In this document: piece after piece, positions 1 to 7,832 of the stretch | Numbering within the stretch: position 1 is the stretch's first letter | Layout of the letters: the number at the start of each line of letters is the position of its first letter | Origin: Streptomyces sp. NRRL F-6676 | GTDB lineage: Bacteria > Actinomycetota > Actinomycetes > Streptomycetales > Streptomycetaceae | NCBI RefSeq assembly: GCF_000725625.1 | Contig: NZ_JOHS01000007.1 | Location: 124,001 to 188,000, forward strand | Reading direction: 5' to 3' | DNA: 64,000 nt | Notes under the pieces: generated by a model | The model's input: only the letters and a program-made list of their open reading frames with translations | Database searches by the model: none | Told to the model about the DNA's origin: nothing | Position numbers and translations under genes: made by a program

Positions 1-20
1 TTCACGTCCGAGGAGAGAAC

Positions 21-191
21 ATGCAGAGCGCCGATCTGATGGGCGGCTACGCCGCCTACACGAGCCCGCGCACCGCCGTCGAGGAGCTGGCCACCACACG
101 CAACCAGCACGACGACGCGGAGGCGTCGCCGTGGATCGTCACCACGATCAGCCTCGTGGTCACCATCCTGCTGCCCCTGACCGCCTCCTGA
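21..191 (+). CDS. RiPP-like or signal-like small peptide 1
   Basis: A 56-residue peptide with a good Shine-Dalgarno (GAGGAGAG, about positions 10-17) before the ATG. Residues 5-14 carry the signature DLM-GG-YAAYT, followed by AVEEL, an acidic middle, and a hydrophobic Thr/Ser-rich tail starting near the AS-PW junction. It has no Cys, so thioether rings are excluded. It is homologous over its length to the peptides at 253-393 and 7408-7557 (minus strand). The layout of conserved leader plus variable Thr-rich hydrophobic core is what RiPP precursors show, but no dehydratase or other maturation enzyme is visible inside the window; one could lie upstream of position 1. It could instead be an exported signal peptide. 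Coding status rests on conservation between the three copies and on the RBS. Confidence 0.8.
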   Translation: MQSADLMGGYAAYTSPRTAVEELATTRNQHDDAEASPWIVTTISLVVTILLPLTAS

Positions 192-252
192 GCCCCACCC
201 CGCACCCGCCCGTTCACCCCTCCACCCGTCCACGCACGTGAAGGAGAACCGC

Positions 253-393
253 ATGAGCACCGAGGACCTGATGAGCGGCTACAGCGCCTACACGACCCCC
301 GCCGCGGCGGTCGAGGAGTACGACCAGGACCGCGCGGAGGCCAGCTGGACGCTGATCCCGCTCACGCTCGTCACGATCACCATCATCGGCTGA
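253..393 (+). CDS. RiPP-like or signal-like small peptide 2
   Basis: A 46-residue paralogue of the first peptide, 61 bp downstream, probably on the same transcript. The RBS is AAGGAGAA at 241-248. Residues 5-14 read DLM-SG-YSAYT, followed by AVEEY, an acidic linker, then a hydrophobic tail of Trp, Thr, Leu, Ile and Val ending in IIG. There is no Cys. The leader half is much better conserved than the tail when compared with peptides 1 and 3, as expected for precursor or pheromone families. A strong hairpin terminator follows 15 bp after the stop codon. Confidence 0.8.
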   Translation: MSTEDLMSGYSAYTTPAAAVEEYDQDRAEASWTLIPLTLVTITIIG

Positions 394-407
394 TCCGCAC
401 CCTCACC

Positions 408-451
408 GGCCCGGCCCCCGGCGGAAGACCGCTTCCGCCGGGGGCCGGGCC
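408..451. terminator. Bidirectional hairpin terminator
   Basis: A perfect 20-bp inverted repeat (arms 408-427 and 432-451) with a 4-nt loop lies between the stop of peptide 2 and the stop of the converging XRE regulator. Such a stem would end transcription from both sides and closes the peptide operon. Confidence 0.9.
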
Positions 452-475
452 CTGTCGTGCCCCGCTCCGCCGGTG

Positions 476-913
476 TCAGGCGTCGTCCCCCTCGTCTGCC
501 GCCCTGGCCTCGCGCCGGGCGATCACGTCGATGAGGTCGCTGACCGTGCCCAGCGCCTCCGGGGAGAGCTGGACGGCCCGCAGCGCCACGTCGCGCACCT
601 CGGCGTCGCGCAGGGCACCGAGGAGTTCGAGCTGCCGGGAGATCTCCGCGCCCTGCGCGTCGTCGAAGAAGTAGGCGGGCGGAACCTCGAAGAACTGGGC
701 CAGCGCCTCCAGATGGCGCTTGGTGGGGTTGTCCCGCCGTCCGGTGCGCAGCTGCCACAGATATGTGGTGGAGAACGACACACCCGTCCGTTCACGGCAG
801 GCCCGGGCCACCACCTCGTTGGTGTAGGGCCGGCGGTCGGGGTCGAGGACGAGGCGGAAGAGCGCGTCGATCCGCTCGGCCAGACCCGAGGGGCTGCTTT
901 CCGTACCGGCCAC
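476..913 (-). CDS. EspR-like XRE-family transcriptional regulator
   Basis: A DNA-binding protein of about 145 residues. The N-terminal helix-turn-helix contains the YLWQLRTGRRDNP and FFEVPPAYF stretches typical of EspR-like (mycobacterial ESX regulator) proteins, where a rigid HTH is followed by a C-terminal dimerisation helix region. The start is uncertain: GTG at 913 is preferred because the HTH begins shortly after, but ATG at 958 and other GTG codons are in frame. It is divergent from the LuxR-type regulator and convergent with the peptides. In actinobacteria this type of regulator is often found with the ImmA-like/DUF6545 pair, which occurs here at 5520-7329, so it probably regulates this locus. 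A dyad in the shared upstream region (993-1054) is a candidate site. Confidence 0.85.
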   Translation of the reverse strand: MAGTESSPSGLAERIDALFRLVLDPDRRPYTNEVVARACRERTGVSFSTTYLWQLRTGRRDNPTKRHLEALAQFFEVPPAYFFDDAQGAEISRQLELLGALRDAEVRDVALRAVQLSPEALGTVSDLIDVIARREARAADEGDDA

Positions 914-992
914 GCTCACCTCACGCTTCCCGCCGACGCCTTCGGCACAGCACAGCACAGCATCTGCGGAGATTGATCCGAACTTCCTGCGG

Positions 993-1054
993 ATTCATCT
1001 TAGTTGACATGCGCCGGGTGGCGCCCCATCCTGAGCCGGTGAGCCAAGATGAAT
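993..1054. promoter_or_regulatory. Divergent promoter with 9-bp inverted repeat
   Basis: ATTCATCTT at 993-1001 and its exact complement AAGATGAAT at 1046-1054 flank a TTGACA -35 box at 1004-1009; a further ATTCATTT follows at 1070. With a 17-nt spacer the transcription start would fall near 1039, at the GTG of the LuxR-type gene, which suggests a leaderless transcript. The arms would bracket RNA polymerase, as expected for a repressor or autoregulator site. Confidence 0.55.
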
Positions 1055-3546
1055 GGCAGTCAGGGTCCTATTCATTTGAGCAAACGCCGTTCCCCGCCGA
1101 GACCATCGGCCGTGAACGGGAGACGGCCGAGCTGCTGACGCTGCTCACCCGGGAGGGTCCCGGCCGCGGCGGCGTCCTGCTGTACGGGCCGCCGGGCATC
1201 GGGAAGACGCGGCTGGCGCACGCCGTGGCCGTCGCGTACGCGGAGCGGACGGGGGCCGGGGTGACCCTCTTCGACGCCACGGCCCACGCGGACCCGGAGG
1301 CGGCACTCGCCCGGCTGCTCACGGCGGACCCGGCTCCGGACCCCGCCATCGAAGCCGGGACCGGCACCGGCGCCGTACCCGGCCCCGGCGCTCTGGTGCT
1401 CGCCGACGGGCTCGACCAGCCGGCCCGCCACCGTCCGCCGGTGCCCGGAGGTCCGTCGGTGCCCGGTGCGCCGGGCGCACCCGGCGCGGACCGCGGCGGG
1501 CCGGGCGCCCGGGCGACCCGGTTACTGAGCGCGCTGGCCGCGGCCGCGCGTGCGGGTACGCGGGTCCTCGCCACCGCCCGGCGGCCCCTGACCGCCGAGG
1601 GATTCGCCGGGCGGCCGGTGACCGCGCTCCCCGTGCCCCTCGACTGCACCGTCCTGGACCCCGACGGCCTGTCCCGCGTGCCGTCCGTACGGCTCTACCT
1701 CGCCTGCCTGCGCGCCCTCCACCCGGGTCTGCCGGCGCGGGAGCACGACCTCGCGCAGACCGCCCGGATCTGCGCCGACCTGGGCGGGGTGCCCGGCGAC
1801 CTGTGCCTGGCGGCGCGGGTGGCCGGATGGGAGGGGCCGGAGGTGCTGCGTGCCGCACTGGACTGGGAGCCGGGGCCGGCCGCCGCCGCGGGAGTGGTGC
1901 GCGCGTACGGGGGCGGTGACGGGGCGGAGCGGCAACTCGGTCCCGTCGCACGGCGGTTGCTCGACCACGCACGGCTGTTCCCGGGCGGGTGCGGGCCCGA
2001 GGCCTTGCGCGAGGTGTCCGGTGTGCCGCTCGGGGCGTTCCCGGGCGCGCTCGCCGAACTCCTCGACCGTCACCTCCTCACCCTTTCCGGACGCCCCTCG
2101 GGCCGGCTCGGCGGCCACTCCCGCGCGCGGCTGCACGTCCCGTTCGGCAGCCCGCCGCCCGGGCGGGGTCCGTCGTCCGTGACGGCGGACGCACGGCAGG
2201 CGCACGCCCGTTACTACGCGCATGTGGCACGCGACGCGGTGGCACGCGTCCTGGCGGGCGACCAGCTCGCCGGAGTCACCGCCCTGCGCGCCGAGGAGCG
2301 CAACCTCCGTCTGGCGCTGGAGACACTCGGCGCCCCACCGGCGCACGACGCCCCCGGGCGCGCCGACGAGCCCCGCGGCACGCCCGGGAACGCCGACGAC
2401 GGCACCGACGCGGCCCTGGACCTCGCCGAGCACCTGTACTTCTCCGTGCACACGGTGGCCGGTGCCGGTGTCGGTGCCGCGCCGCCGGCCGGGCTGCCCC
2501 GGCCCGTGACCGCCCCCGGCCGGGCACGGCTCGGCCTGCTGCTCGCCGAATCGGCCGTCCGGGCCGGGGACTTCGACGCCGCCCTCAGCCGGCTCGGCCA
2601 GGTGGCGGAGGAGGTGGCCGCGGACCCCGCGGCCGACGCCCTGACCGGCCGCCTCCTCGCCCTGCGGGGCCTCGCGGCACACCACGACAACCCCGGCCGC
2701 GGGCTGTCGCTGCTGCACCGGGCCGTGGCCCGGTACCGGGAGGACGGCGACGAGGCCGCCGCGTCCGGGGTGGAACTGGAGGTGTGCCTCGCCGAGTTCC
2801 TCGACGGACGGACCGAGGCCGCGACCCGGACCGCGCTGGCCGTCCTGCCGGATGCGCTGCGGCGCCGGGACCTGCTCACCGCGGGCGCGGCCCTGCTGCG
2901 CCTGAGCGTCTTCGCCACCGCCGACGGGCGGACCGGGGCCGCCGCCGCCTACTACGAGCGGGCGCTGGCCGCGCTGCGCGGGCTCGGGGCGCCGGCCGTG
3001 CTGGGCGCCTTCCTGAATCTGGCCGGCACTCCGCTGCGGCCGGGGATCACCGCCCGCGCCACGGCCGCCGCCCGGGTACTGGGCGCCTTCTCCGCCGCGC
3101 GTGCCGGGCTGCCCGGTGCGCCCGACGACCCGGACTTCGCCGGGTGTCTGCGGGAGAGCGAGGTCCGCGGGCTGCTGGCGGAGCGGGACGTCGTCACGGC
3201 GCTGCGCGAGGGGGCCGAGGCCGGACTCCCCGGTGTGCTCGCGGAGTTCGCCGCGCACCGGGGCGGGCCGCCCCGGCCGGAGAACCACGACGAGACGGAC
3301 GCCGGACGGACCGGTCCGCTCACCCGCCGGCAGACCGAGGTCTCGCTCCTCGTCGCGCACGGGCTGAGCAACCGTCAGATCGCCCGCCAGCTGGAGATCT
3401 CGGAGTGGACGGTGGTCAATCACGTCCGGGAGACGATGAAGAAGCTGGGCTGCACCTCCCGGGTGGGCATCGCCGGCTGGGTCCACACCTCGGCGGCCAC
3501 CGAAGCGCTCGGCACGGCGCCCGCGCGGCCGTTGCTGACCTCCTGA
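1039..3546 (+). CDS. Large ATPase/LuxR-family transcriptional regulator
   Basis: About 835 residues. An N-terminal STAND/AAA-type NTPase domain has Walker A GPPGIGKT near residues 50-57 and a VLADGLDQ Walker B-like strand; a long helical, TPR-like middle follows, and a C-terminal LuxR HTH lies near residues 760-820 (LTRRQTEVSLLVAHGLSNRQ). This is the architecture of LAL-type pathway-specific activators. The GTG at 1039 is preferred because it coincides with the predicted start of a leaderless transcript; ATG 1009 is the alternative. Residue 162 is encoded by TTA (1522-1524), the rare leucine codon read by bldA tRNA in Streptomyces, so translation is probably tied to development. It stands directly upstream of the ABC exporter and is the likely activator of the peptide locus. 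Confidence 0.85.
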   Translation: MSQDEWQSGSYSFEQTPFPAETIGRERETAELLTLLTREGPGRGGVLLYGPPGIGKTRLAHAVAVAYAERTGAGVTLFDATAHADPEAALARLLTADPAPDPAIEAGTGTGAVPGPGALVLADGLDQPARHRPPVPGGPSVPGAPGAPGADRGGPGARATRLLSALAAAARAGTRVLATARRPLTAEGFAGRPVTALPVPLDCTVLDPDGLSRVPSVRLYLACLRALHPGLPAREHDLAQTARICADLGGVPGDLCLAARVAGWEGPEVLRAALDWEPGPAAAAGVVRAYGGGDGAERQLGPVARRLLDHARLFPGGCGPEALREVSGVPLGAFPGALAELLDRHLLTLSGRPSGRLGGHSRARLHVPFGSPPPGRGPSSVTADARQAHARYYAHVARDAVARVLAGDQLAGVTALRAEERNLRLALETLGAPPAHDAPGRADEPRGTPGNADDGTDAALDLAEHLYFSVHTVAGAGVGAAPPAGLPRPVTAPGRARLGLLLAESAVRAGDFDAALSRLGQVAEEVAADPAADALTGRLLALRGLAAHHDNPGRGLSLLHRAVARYREDGDEAAASGVELEVCLAEFLDGRTEAATRTALAVLPDALRRRDLLTAGAALLRLSVFATADGRTGAAAAYYERALAALRGLGAPAVLGAFLNLAGTPLRPGITARATAAARVLGAFSAARAGLPGAPDDPDFAGCLRESEVRGLLAERDVVTALREGAEAGLPGVLAEFAAHRGGPPRPENHDETDAGRTGPLTRRQTEVSLLVAHGLSNRQIARQLEISEWTVVNHVRETMKKLGCTSRVGIAGWVHTSAATEALGTAPARPLLTS

Positions 3547-3628
3547 ACCCCTGAACCCCTGAACCCCTGTGCGCCTCAGCCCTTGAGCCCCTCACCCCCT
3601 CAGCCCTTGAGCCCTTGAGCCCTTGAGC
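3543..3628. repeat. 8-bp tandem repeats
   Basis: Just after the LuxR-type gene, CTGAACCC is repeated three times from 3543, and AGCCCTTG three times from 3602, with related units between. The tract fills the 116-bp gap before the ABC transporter. No clear hairpin terminator is present, so read-through into the transporter is possible. Confidence 0.8.
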
Positions 3629-3662
3629 ACCCGCCCCTGCCCCTGTCCCGAGAGGACGACCC

Positions 3663-5405
3663 ATGAGTTCCGCCCCCTTCCCGGCCGGTCCCCTGTCCGC
3701 GCTGGCGCGGCACCGCGGGCAGACCGCCGTCGCCGTTCCGCTGATCCTGCTGTCGGTCGCCGCGTCCCTGTGCGTGCCGCTCGCGGTGCGCCGGCTCGTG
3801 GTCGACATCGGCGGCCACCGCTCCCCGCTCGTCTCCGTGCTCGTCCTCGCCGTGCTGGCCCTGGGCGGGGCTCTGGCCGGGGCGTGGTCGTCCTTCCTGC
3901 TCGGGCGCGTCGGCGAGTGGACCGTGCTGGACGTGCGCGCCCGCGTCGTCCGCCATGTCCTGCGCGCCCGGCTGCTCGACGTACGGCGGGCCGGGACCGG
4001 CGATCTGGTCGCCCGGATCACCAGCGACTCCGCCCAACTGCGCTCGATGTTCGACGTGGGGGTCACGGCGCTGCCCGCGTCGGCGCTGGTCGCGGGCGTC
4101 TCCCTGGTGGTCATGGGCGTACTGGACTGGGTGCTGCTGCTGATCGTGGTGGCGACCTTCGCCGTGGCGGGCACGGCCATCGCGGTGTTCGTCTCGGGGA
4201 TGCGCCGGGGCATCTCCGCGCAGCAGCGGGCGCTCGGCGAGGTGGCGCAGCGGTTCACCGCGGCGCTCTCCTCGCTGGCGGTGATCAAGGCCAACCGGGC
4301 GGAGGAGCGCACCGCCTCGGGCATCGTGGAGCGGGCCGGGGCCGCCGCGGAGGCGGCGGTGTCGGCGGACCGGGCGCAGGCGTTCATCACGCCTTTGATG
4401 ACGGTCGGCCAGCAGATCGCCGTCATCGGGGTGCTCTCGGGCAGCGGCGTGCGGATGGCCTCGGGCGCGCTGGGTCCGGCGGACTTCGTGGCGTTCATGA
4501 TGTACCTCTTCCAGCTGATCGCCCCGCTGACCGTGCTGGCGACCGGCATCGCGCGGCTCCAGGCGGGCATGGCGGCCCGCGGCCGGATCCGTACCGCGCT
4601 GGAGCTTCCGCCGGAGGCGCCGGGGCCCGACCGCGAGCCCGCACCCGTGCCCGGCGCCCCCGCCCTGCGGCTGCGCGGTCTGACCGGCGGTTACGACGCG
4701 GAGCCGGTGCTGCGCGGGGTGGACCTGACGGTCGCCCGGCGCGGCGTCACCGCGCTGGTGGGTCCGTCGGGCGCCGGGAAGTCGACGGTCCTGAACATGG
4801 TCGAGCGCCTGCTGCCCGCCGCCGGGGGCACCGTCGCGCTGCACGGCACGGAGCTGGCCGACTGGCCGCTCGACGCGCTGCGCCGCCGGATCGCCTACGT
4901 CGACCAGTCGTTCACCCTGCTGGAGGGGACGGTGCGGGAGAACCTCGTCCTGGGCTCGCCCGGTCCGGTGGACGACACGGCGCTGCGGCAGGTGCTGGAG
5001 AGCGTGGGGCTCGCGGGTACGGTCGCCGGGCTGCCGGACGGTCTCGACACCCCGCTGGGCGGCGGTACGGATCTGTCGGGCGGCCAGCGGCAGCGGCTCG
5101 CCCTGGCGCGGGCACTGCTCAGTGACGCCGACGTCGTCCTGCTGGACGAGCCGACCTCGCAACTGGACGGCGTGAACGAGCGGTTGCTGCGGGACGTGGT
5201 GGACCGGCTGGCGGGCGAGCGGGCCGTGCTGGTGGTCGCCCACCGGCTGTCGACCGTCCGTCACGCCGACCGGATCGCCCTCCTGCGGGACGGACGGGTC
5301 GTGGACACCGGCTCGCACGAGGAGCTGCTGCGCACGAGCCCCGGGTACCGGGCCCTGGTGGAAGGGCAGTCGGGAGGCACGGAGATGGTGCGCGAGACGG
5401 TGTGA
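3663..5405 (+). CDS. ABC transporter, fused permease and ATPase (exporter half-transporter)
   Basis: A 580-residue type I exporter subunit expected to work as a homodimer. Residues 1-300 form the six-helix membrane domain; the nucleotide-binding domain has Walker A GPSGAGKST (about 367-375), signature LSGGQRQR (about 472), Walker B VVLLDEPT (about 490) and an H-loop in VVAHRLSTVR. There is no N-terminal C39 peptidase domain, so if it exports the small peptides, leader removal must be done by another protein. GAGAGGAC about 6 nt before the ATG supports the start. Its place between the regulators and the ImmA-like gene, in a locus with three small hydrophobic peptides, suggests peptide export, possibly also self-protection; the substrate is inferred from context only. 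Confidence 0.88.
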   Translation: MSSAPFPAGPLSALARHRGQTAVAVPLILLSVAASLCVPLAVRRLVVDIGGHRSPLVSVLVLAVLALGGALAGAWSSFLLGRVGEWTVLDVRARVVRHVLRARLLDVRRAGTGDLVARITSDSAQLRSMFDVGVTALPASALVAGVSLVVMGVLDWVLLLIVVATFAVAGTAIAVFVSGMRRGISAQQRALGEVAQRFTAALSSLAVIKANRAEERTASGIVERAGAAAEAAVSADRAQAFITPLMTVGQQIAVIGVLSGSGVRMASGALGPADFVAFMMYLFQLIAPLTVLATGIARLQAGMAARGRIRTALELPPEAPGPDREPAPVPGAPALRLRGLTGGYDAEPVLRGVDLTVARRGVTALVGPSGAGKSTVLNMVERLLPAAGGTVALHGTELADWPLDALRRRIAYVDQSFTLLEGTVRENLVLGSPGPVDDTALRQVLESVGLAGTVAGLPDGLDTPLGGGTDLSGGQRQRLALARALLSDADVVLLDEPTSQLDGVNERLLRDVVDRLAGERAVLVVAHRLSTVRHADRIALLRDGRVVDTGSHEELLRTSPGYRALVEGQSGGTEMVRETV

Positions 5406-5457
5406 GACGGCCCCACCGCCCCTCCCCCATCCGTCGGCCGCGTGGCGGAATCGGCCC

Positions 5458-5490
5458 GTTGACTTTTCACTGGCTGGCTGTACAGTCAAC
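5458..5490 (+). promoter_or_regulatory. Sigma-70-like promoter with overlapping dyad
   Basis: TTGACT (5459-5464), a 16-nt spacer and TACAGT (5481-5486) form a good promoter for the ImmA-like gene. GTTGACT (5458-5464) and AGTCAAC (5484-5490) are perfect inverted arms lying on the -35 and -10 boxes, so a dimeric regulator binding here would block the promoter. The EspR-like regulator of the locus is a natural candidate. Confidence 0.65.
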
Positions 5491-5519
5491 GCGGGTCGGA
5501 CGGCGAAGGGGAGTCGTTG

Positions 5520-6068
5520 GTGCGCGCAGAGGGGCTGTCCGTGCTCACGGACCGGGCGGGAAGACACCACAGGCGGCGGCTGCACAGACTCGTGGACGGC
5601 CTCGATCTGCCGGTCCCCTTCGACGCCGAGACGTTCATCGCCGCTCTCGCCGCCCGGCGCGGCCGGCCCATCGAGATCCTGGACGTCGCCATGGACTCCC
5701 CCGGCCCGTGCGGGCTGCTCGTGACGACCGACCGGGCCGACTACATCGTCCACACCGCGCGGACCACCCCCCTGCACCGGCAGCACATCCTGCTGCACGA
5801 GGCCGCGCACCTGCTGTGCGGCCACGACCGGACCGGTTACGCGGCCTCCGCGGCGGCCCGCGCCCTCATGCCGGGGCTGCATCCGGCCCTGATCCGCCGG
5901 GTCCTGGGCCGCACCGGCTACCCCGAACCGCAGGAGCGCGAGGCGGAGTTACTGGCCTCCCTCATCCAGCACCGGGCCCTGCGCGCCGGGCCGCCGCACC
6001 CGGCCGACGGGCACGGGCGGGCCGGGGTCCTGGTCGGCACCCGCGGCGGAGAGCGGGCGCGTGGCTGA
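5520..6068 (+). CDS. ImmA/IrrE-like metallopeptidase-fold protein
   Basis: About 182 residues. A zinc-peptidase signature HEAAH sits near residues 93-97 with a downstream CGHD, matching the ImmA/IrrE family whose members cleave or bind XRE-type repressors. GTG 5520 is chosen because GAAGGGGAG ends 6 nt before it; TTG 5517 is also possible. The gene overlaps the DUF6545 gene by 8 bp, so the two are translationally coupled. Residue 144 is a TTA codon (5949-5951), a sign of bldA-dependent translation. With the EspR-like regulator at 476-913 it forms a repressor/peptidase pair like ImmR-ImmA. The target is inferred; in some annotations this family is labelled a toxin component without proof. Confidence 0.82.
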   Translation: MRAEGLSVLTDRAGRHHRRRLHRLVDGLDLPVPFDAETFIAALAARRGRPIEILDVAMDSPGPCGLLVTTDRADYIVHTARTTPLHRQHILLHEAAHLLCGHDRTGYAASAAARALMPGLHPALIRRVLGRTGYPEPQEREAELLASLIQHRALRAGPPHPADGHGRAGVLVGTRGGERARG

Positions 6069-7329
6069 GGAACTGGCGTACGTCCCCGCGGCGGCGTCGC
6101 TCTCCCTGGGCTGGTACGAACTGCGCCCCGCCCGGCGCGGCACCGCGGTGGGGTGCCTGTGCGGGTTCTGGCTGTGCATGGGGGCGGCGATGGCGCTGCT
6201 CGCGCCCGGGACCGCCGCCGTCCTGCGGGTGCTGTCCGTGCCCGCCGGGTGCGTCCATCTGCTGGGCCGGGAGCTGGAGATGGCCGCCCTGTCCTTCCTC
6301 CCGCTCGCCGCGATGCGGCTCGGGCTGCCGCGGTGGCGGGCGGTGTCGGAGTGCTCGCACGCGTTCGTGGGCGTGACGGCCGGGACCCTGTGCGCGGTGC
6401 TCTTCCTGGCCGCCTCCGCCGGCGGGCGGCCACCGGCGGGTGCGGCGGGCGGCGTGGCGATCGTCGCCGGCGGCCGGGCCGACTGGGCCGCCCTGGCCGC
6501 GTTCGACACGGTGTTCACCCTCTACAGCCTGTGGTGCCTCGTGCTGTTCGCGCTGCCGGTGCGGCGCTGTGCGCGGGGGCTGCGGCCGGGGGCGCTGCGG
6601 ACGGGGCTGCGGCTGGTCGCCGCGGGCACCGCGGTGGGCGCGCTGTGGGCGGTGTGGGGGGTGAGCGGCATCGTCAACATGGCCGTGGACCACCGGCAGG
6701 GCGCCGAAATGGATCCGGTCGCCATGGCCCTGGCCAGTGGGTGTCTGCTGCTCGCCGCCCTCGGCGCGACGGCGGCGCTGTGGCATCCGCTGGTGGCCGG
6801 GGGGAGGCACCGGCTGCGCGCCTGGCGTGCCCACCGGGCGCTGGAACCGCTGTGGGCGGCCCTGCACGCGGTGGTGCCGGAGACGGCGCTGACGGTGCCG
6901 GGGCCGAGGGCGGTGCCCCTGGCTCCGGGCGGTGCGCGGTTCGCCCTGTACCGGCGGGTGATCGAGATCCGCGACGGCTATCTCGCGCTGCGCCCCTACT
7001 GGCCCGCGCAGACGCCCTCGTGGACGGCGGCGGCGCTCGCGCGGTTCCCCGTCGATCCCGGCCGCAGACCGGTGGTGGAGGAGGCGGCCTGGCTGGTCGC
7101 GGCGCTGGAGGCGGCGCGGGCGGGCCGCCGGTGCGCTCCGGGGCGGGCGGGCGAGGGGCCCGGGGCTCGCGGCGAAAGTCCCGCCCTGGGGGCGGACGAC
7201 GGTACTTTCGCCGCGGGCCCCGGCACCGTGGAGGAGGAGGCGGCCTGGCTGGTCGCGGTGGCCGAGGCGTTCACCGGGGACCGCGCGGTGGCGTACACCC
7301 GCCGGCTGGCCCGGCACGCCGGGGGGTGA
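6061..7329 (+). CDS. DUF6545/MAB_1171c-family membrane protein
   Basis: A 422-residue protein with about seven hydrophobic segments in the first 260 residues and a soluble C-terminal domain containing the RVIEIRDGYLALRPYW stretch typical of DUF6545. The function is unknown; some members are named putative transporters. It is coupled by overlap to the ImmA-like gene, a pairing seen in many actinobacteria, and may sense or move a ligand for that partner. The extreme C-terminus holds a near duplication: EEAAWLVAALEAA and, about 50 residues later, EEEAAWLVAVAEAF, separated by a low-complexity linker, as if this end had been duplicated recently. Confidence 0.82.
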   Translation: MAEELAYVPAAASLSLGWYELRPARRGTAVGCLCGFWLCMGAAMALLAPGTAAVLRVLSVPAGCVHLLGRELEMAALSFLPLAAMRLGLPRWRAVSECSHAFVGVTAGTLCAVLFLAASAGGRPPAGAAGGVAIVAGGRADWAALAAFDTVFTLYSLWCLVLFALPVRRCARGLRPGALRTGLRLVAAGTAVGALWAVWGVSGIVNMAVDHRQGAEMDPVAMALASGCLLLAALGATAALWHPLVAGGRHRLRAWRAHRALEPLWAALHAVVPETALTVPGPRAVPLAPGGARFALYRRVIEIRDGYLALRPYWPAQTPSWTAAALARFPVDPGRRPVVEEAAWLVAALEAARAGRRCAPGRAGEGPGARGESPALGADDGTFAAGPGTVEEEAAWLVAVAEAFTGDRAVAYTRRLARHAGG

Positions 7330-7342
7330 GCCCGGCCGACGG

Positions 7343-7371
7343 GCGGCCCGTCCCGCTCCGGTGCGGGCCGC
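7343..7371. terminator. Hairpin between converging genes
   Basis: GCGGCCCG (7343-7350) and CGGGCCGC (7364-7371) are perfect inverted arms between the DUF6545 stop (7329) and the stop of peptide 3 on the opposite strand (7408). It is a likely shared terminator. A direct repeat CGCGTCACGGCCGG follows it. Confidence 0.6.
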
Positions 7372-7407
7372 GTCACGGCCGGTCCGGGTCGCGTCACGGC
7401 CGGGGAG

Positions 7408-7557
7408 TCACACCACCGTCCGCGTCAGCAGGGTGAGGATGAGGGTCAGGGGCTCGCTGGCGTCCTGGTCGACGGCCGTCCGCGCGGCGGCCTCCTCGAC
7501 GGCGGCGCCGACGGTGGTGTAGGCGGAGTAACCGCCCATCAGGTCCGAGGTGTTCAC
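7408..7557 (-). CDS. RiPP-like or signal-like small peptide 3
   Basis: A 49-residue peptide on the minus strand starting at GTG (7555-7557), with GAAGGG about 7 nt upstream. Residues 5-14 are DLM-GG-YSAYT, then AAVEE, an acidic linker, and a Leu/Thr-rich tail ending in RTVV. It shares the leader of peptides 1 and 2 and also lacks Cys. Its location at the other end of the locus, facing away from the oxidoreductase, shows that the whole 7.5-kb block is one functional unit. The longer in-frame reading upstream of the GTG has no resemblance to the paralogues and was rejected. Confidence 0.78.
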   Translation of the reverse strand: MNTSDLMGGYSAYTTVGAAVEEAAARTAVDQDASEPLTLILTLLTRTVV

Positions 7558-7832
7558 AAGGGGTCCCTTCGAATCCGGGCGCGGCCGCTTCGGACACGCG
7601 CCGTACCCCTCGATCACAGCAGGGCGGCCACCGCTCACGCCACGGCAGGAAACCGCCGCCTCCGGCCACGCCGGGGCCCCGTCGCCGCGCACCGGACTGC
7701 CGGTCGGCGGGCGGACGGGGGCAGGAACCTGCCACTGTCCGCGCCCGCCCGGCGGAACCTACCGTGTGGCCGTGCCCACCCGGCCGGGGGCCGACGGGAG
7801 CAGGGAGACGCGATGCGCACGAGGGAGCCGCG

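Noticed and set aside
1522..3486. Long minus-strand open frame inside the LuxR gene
   Set aside because: Shadow of a high-G+C gene; no start site or family.
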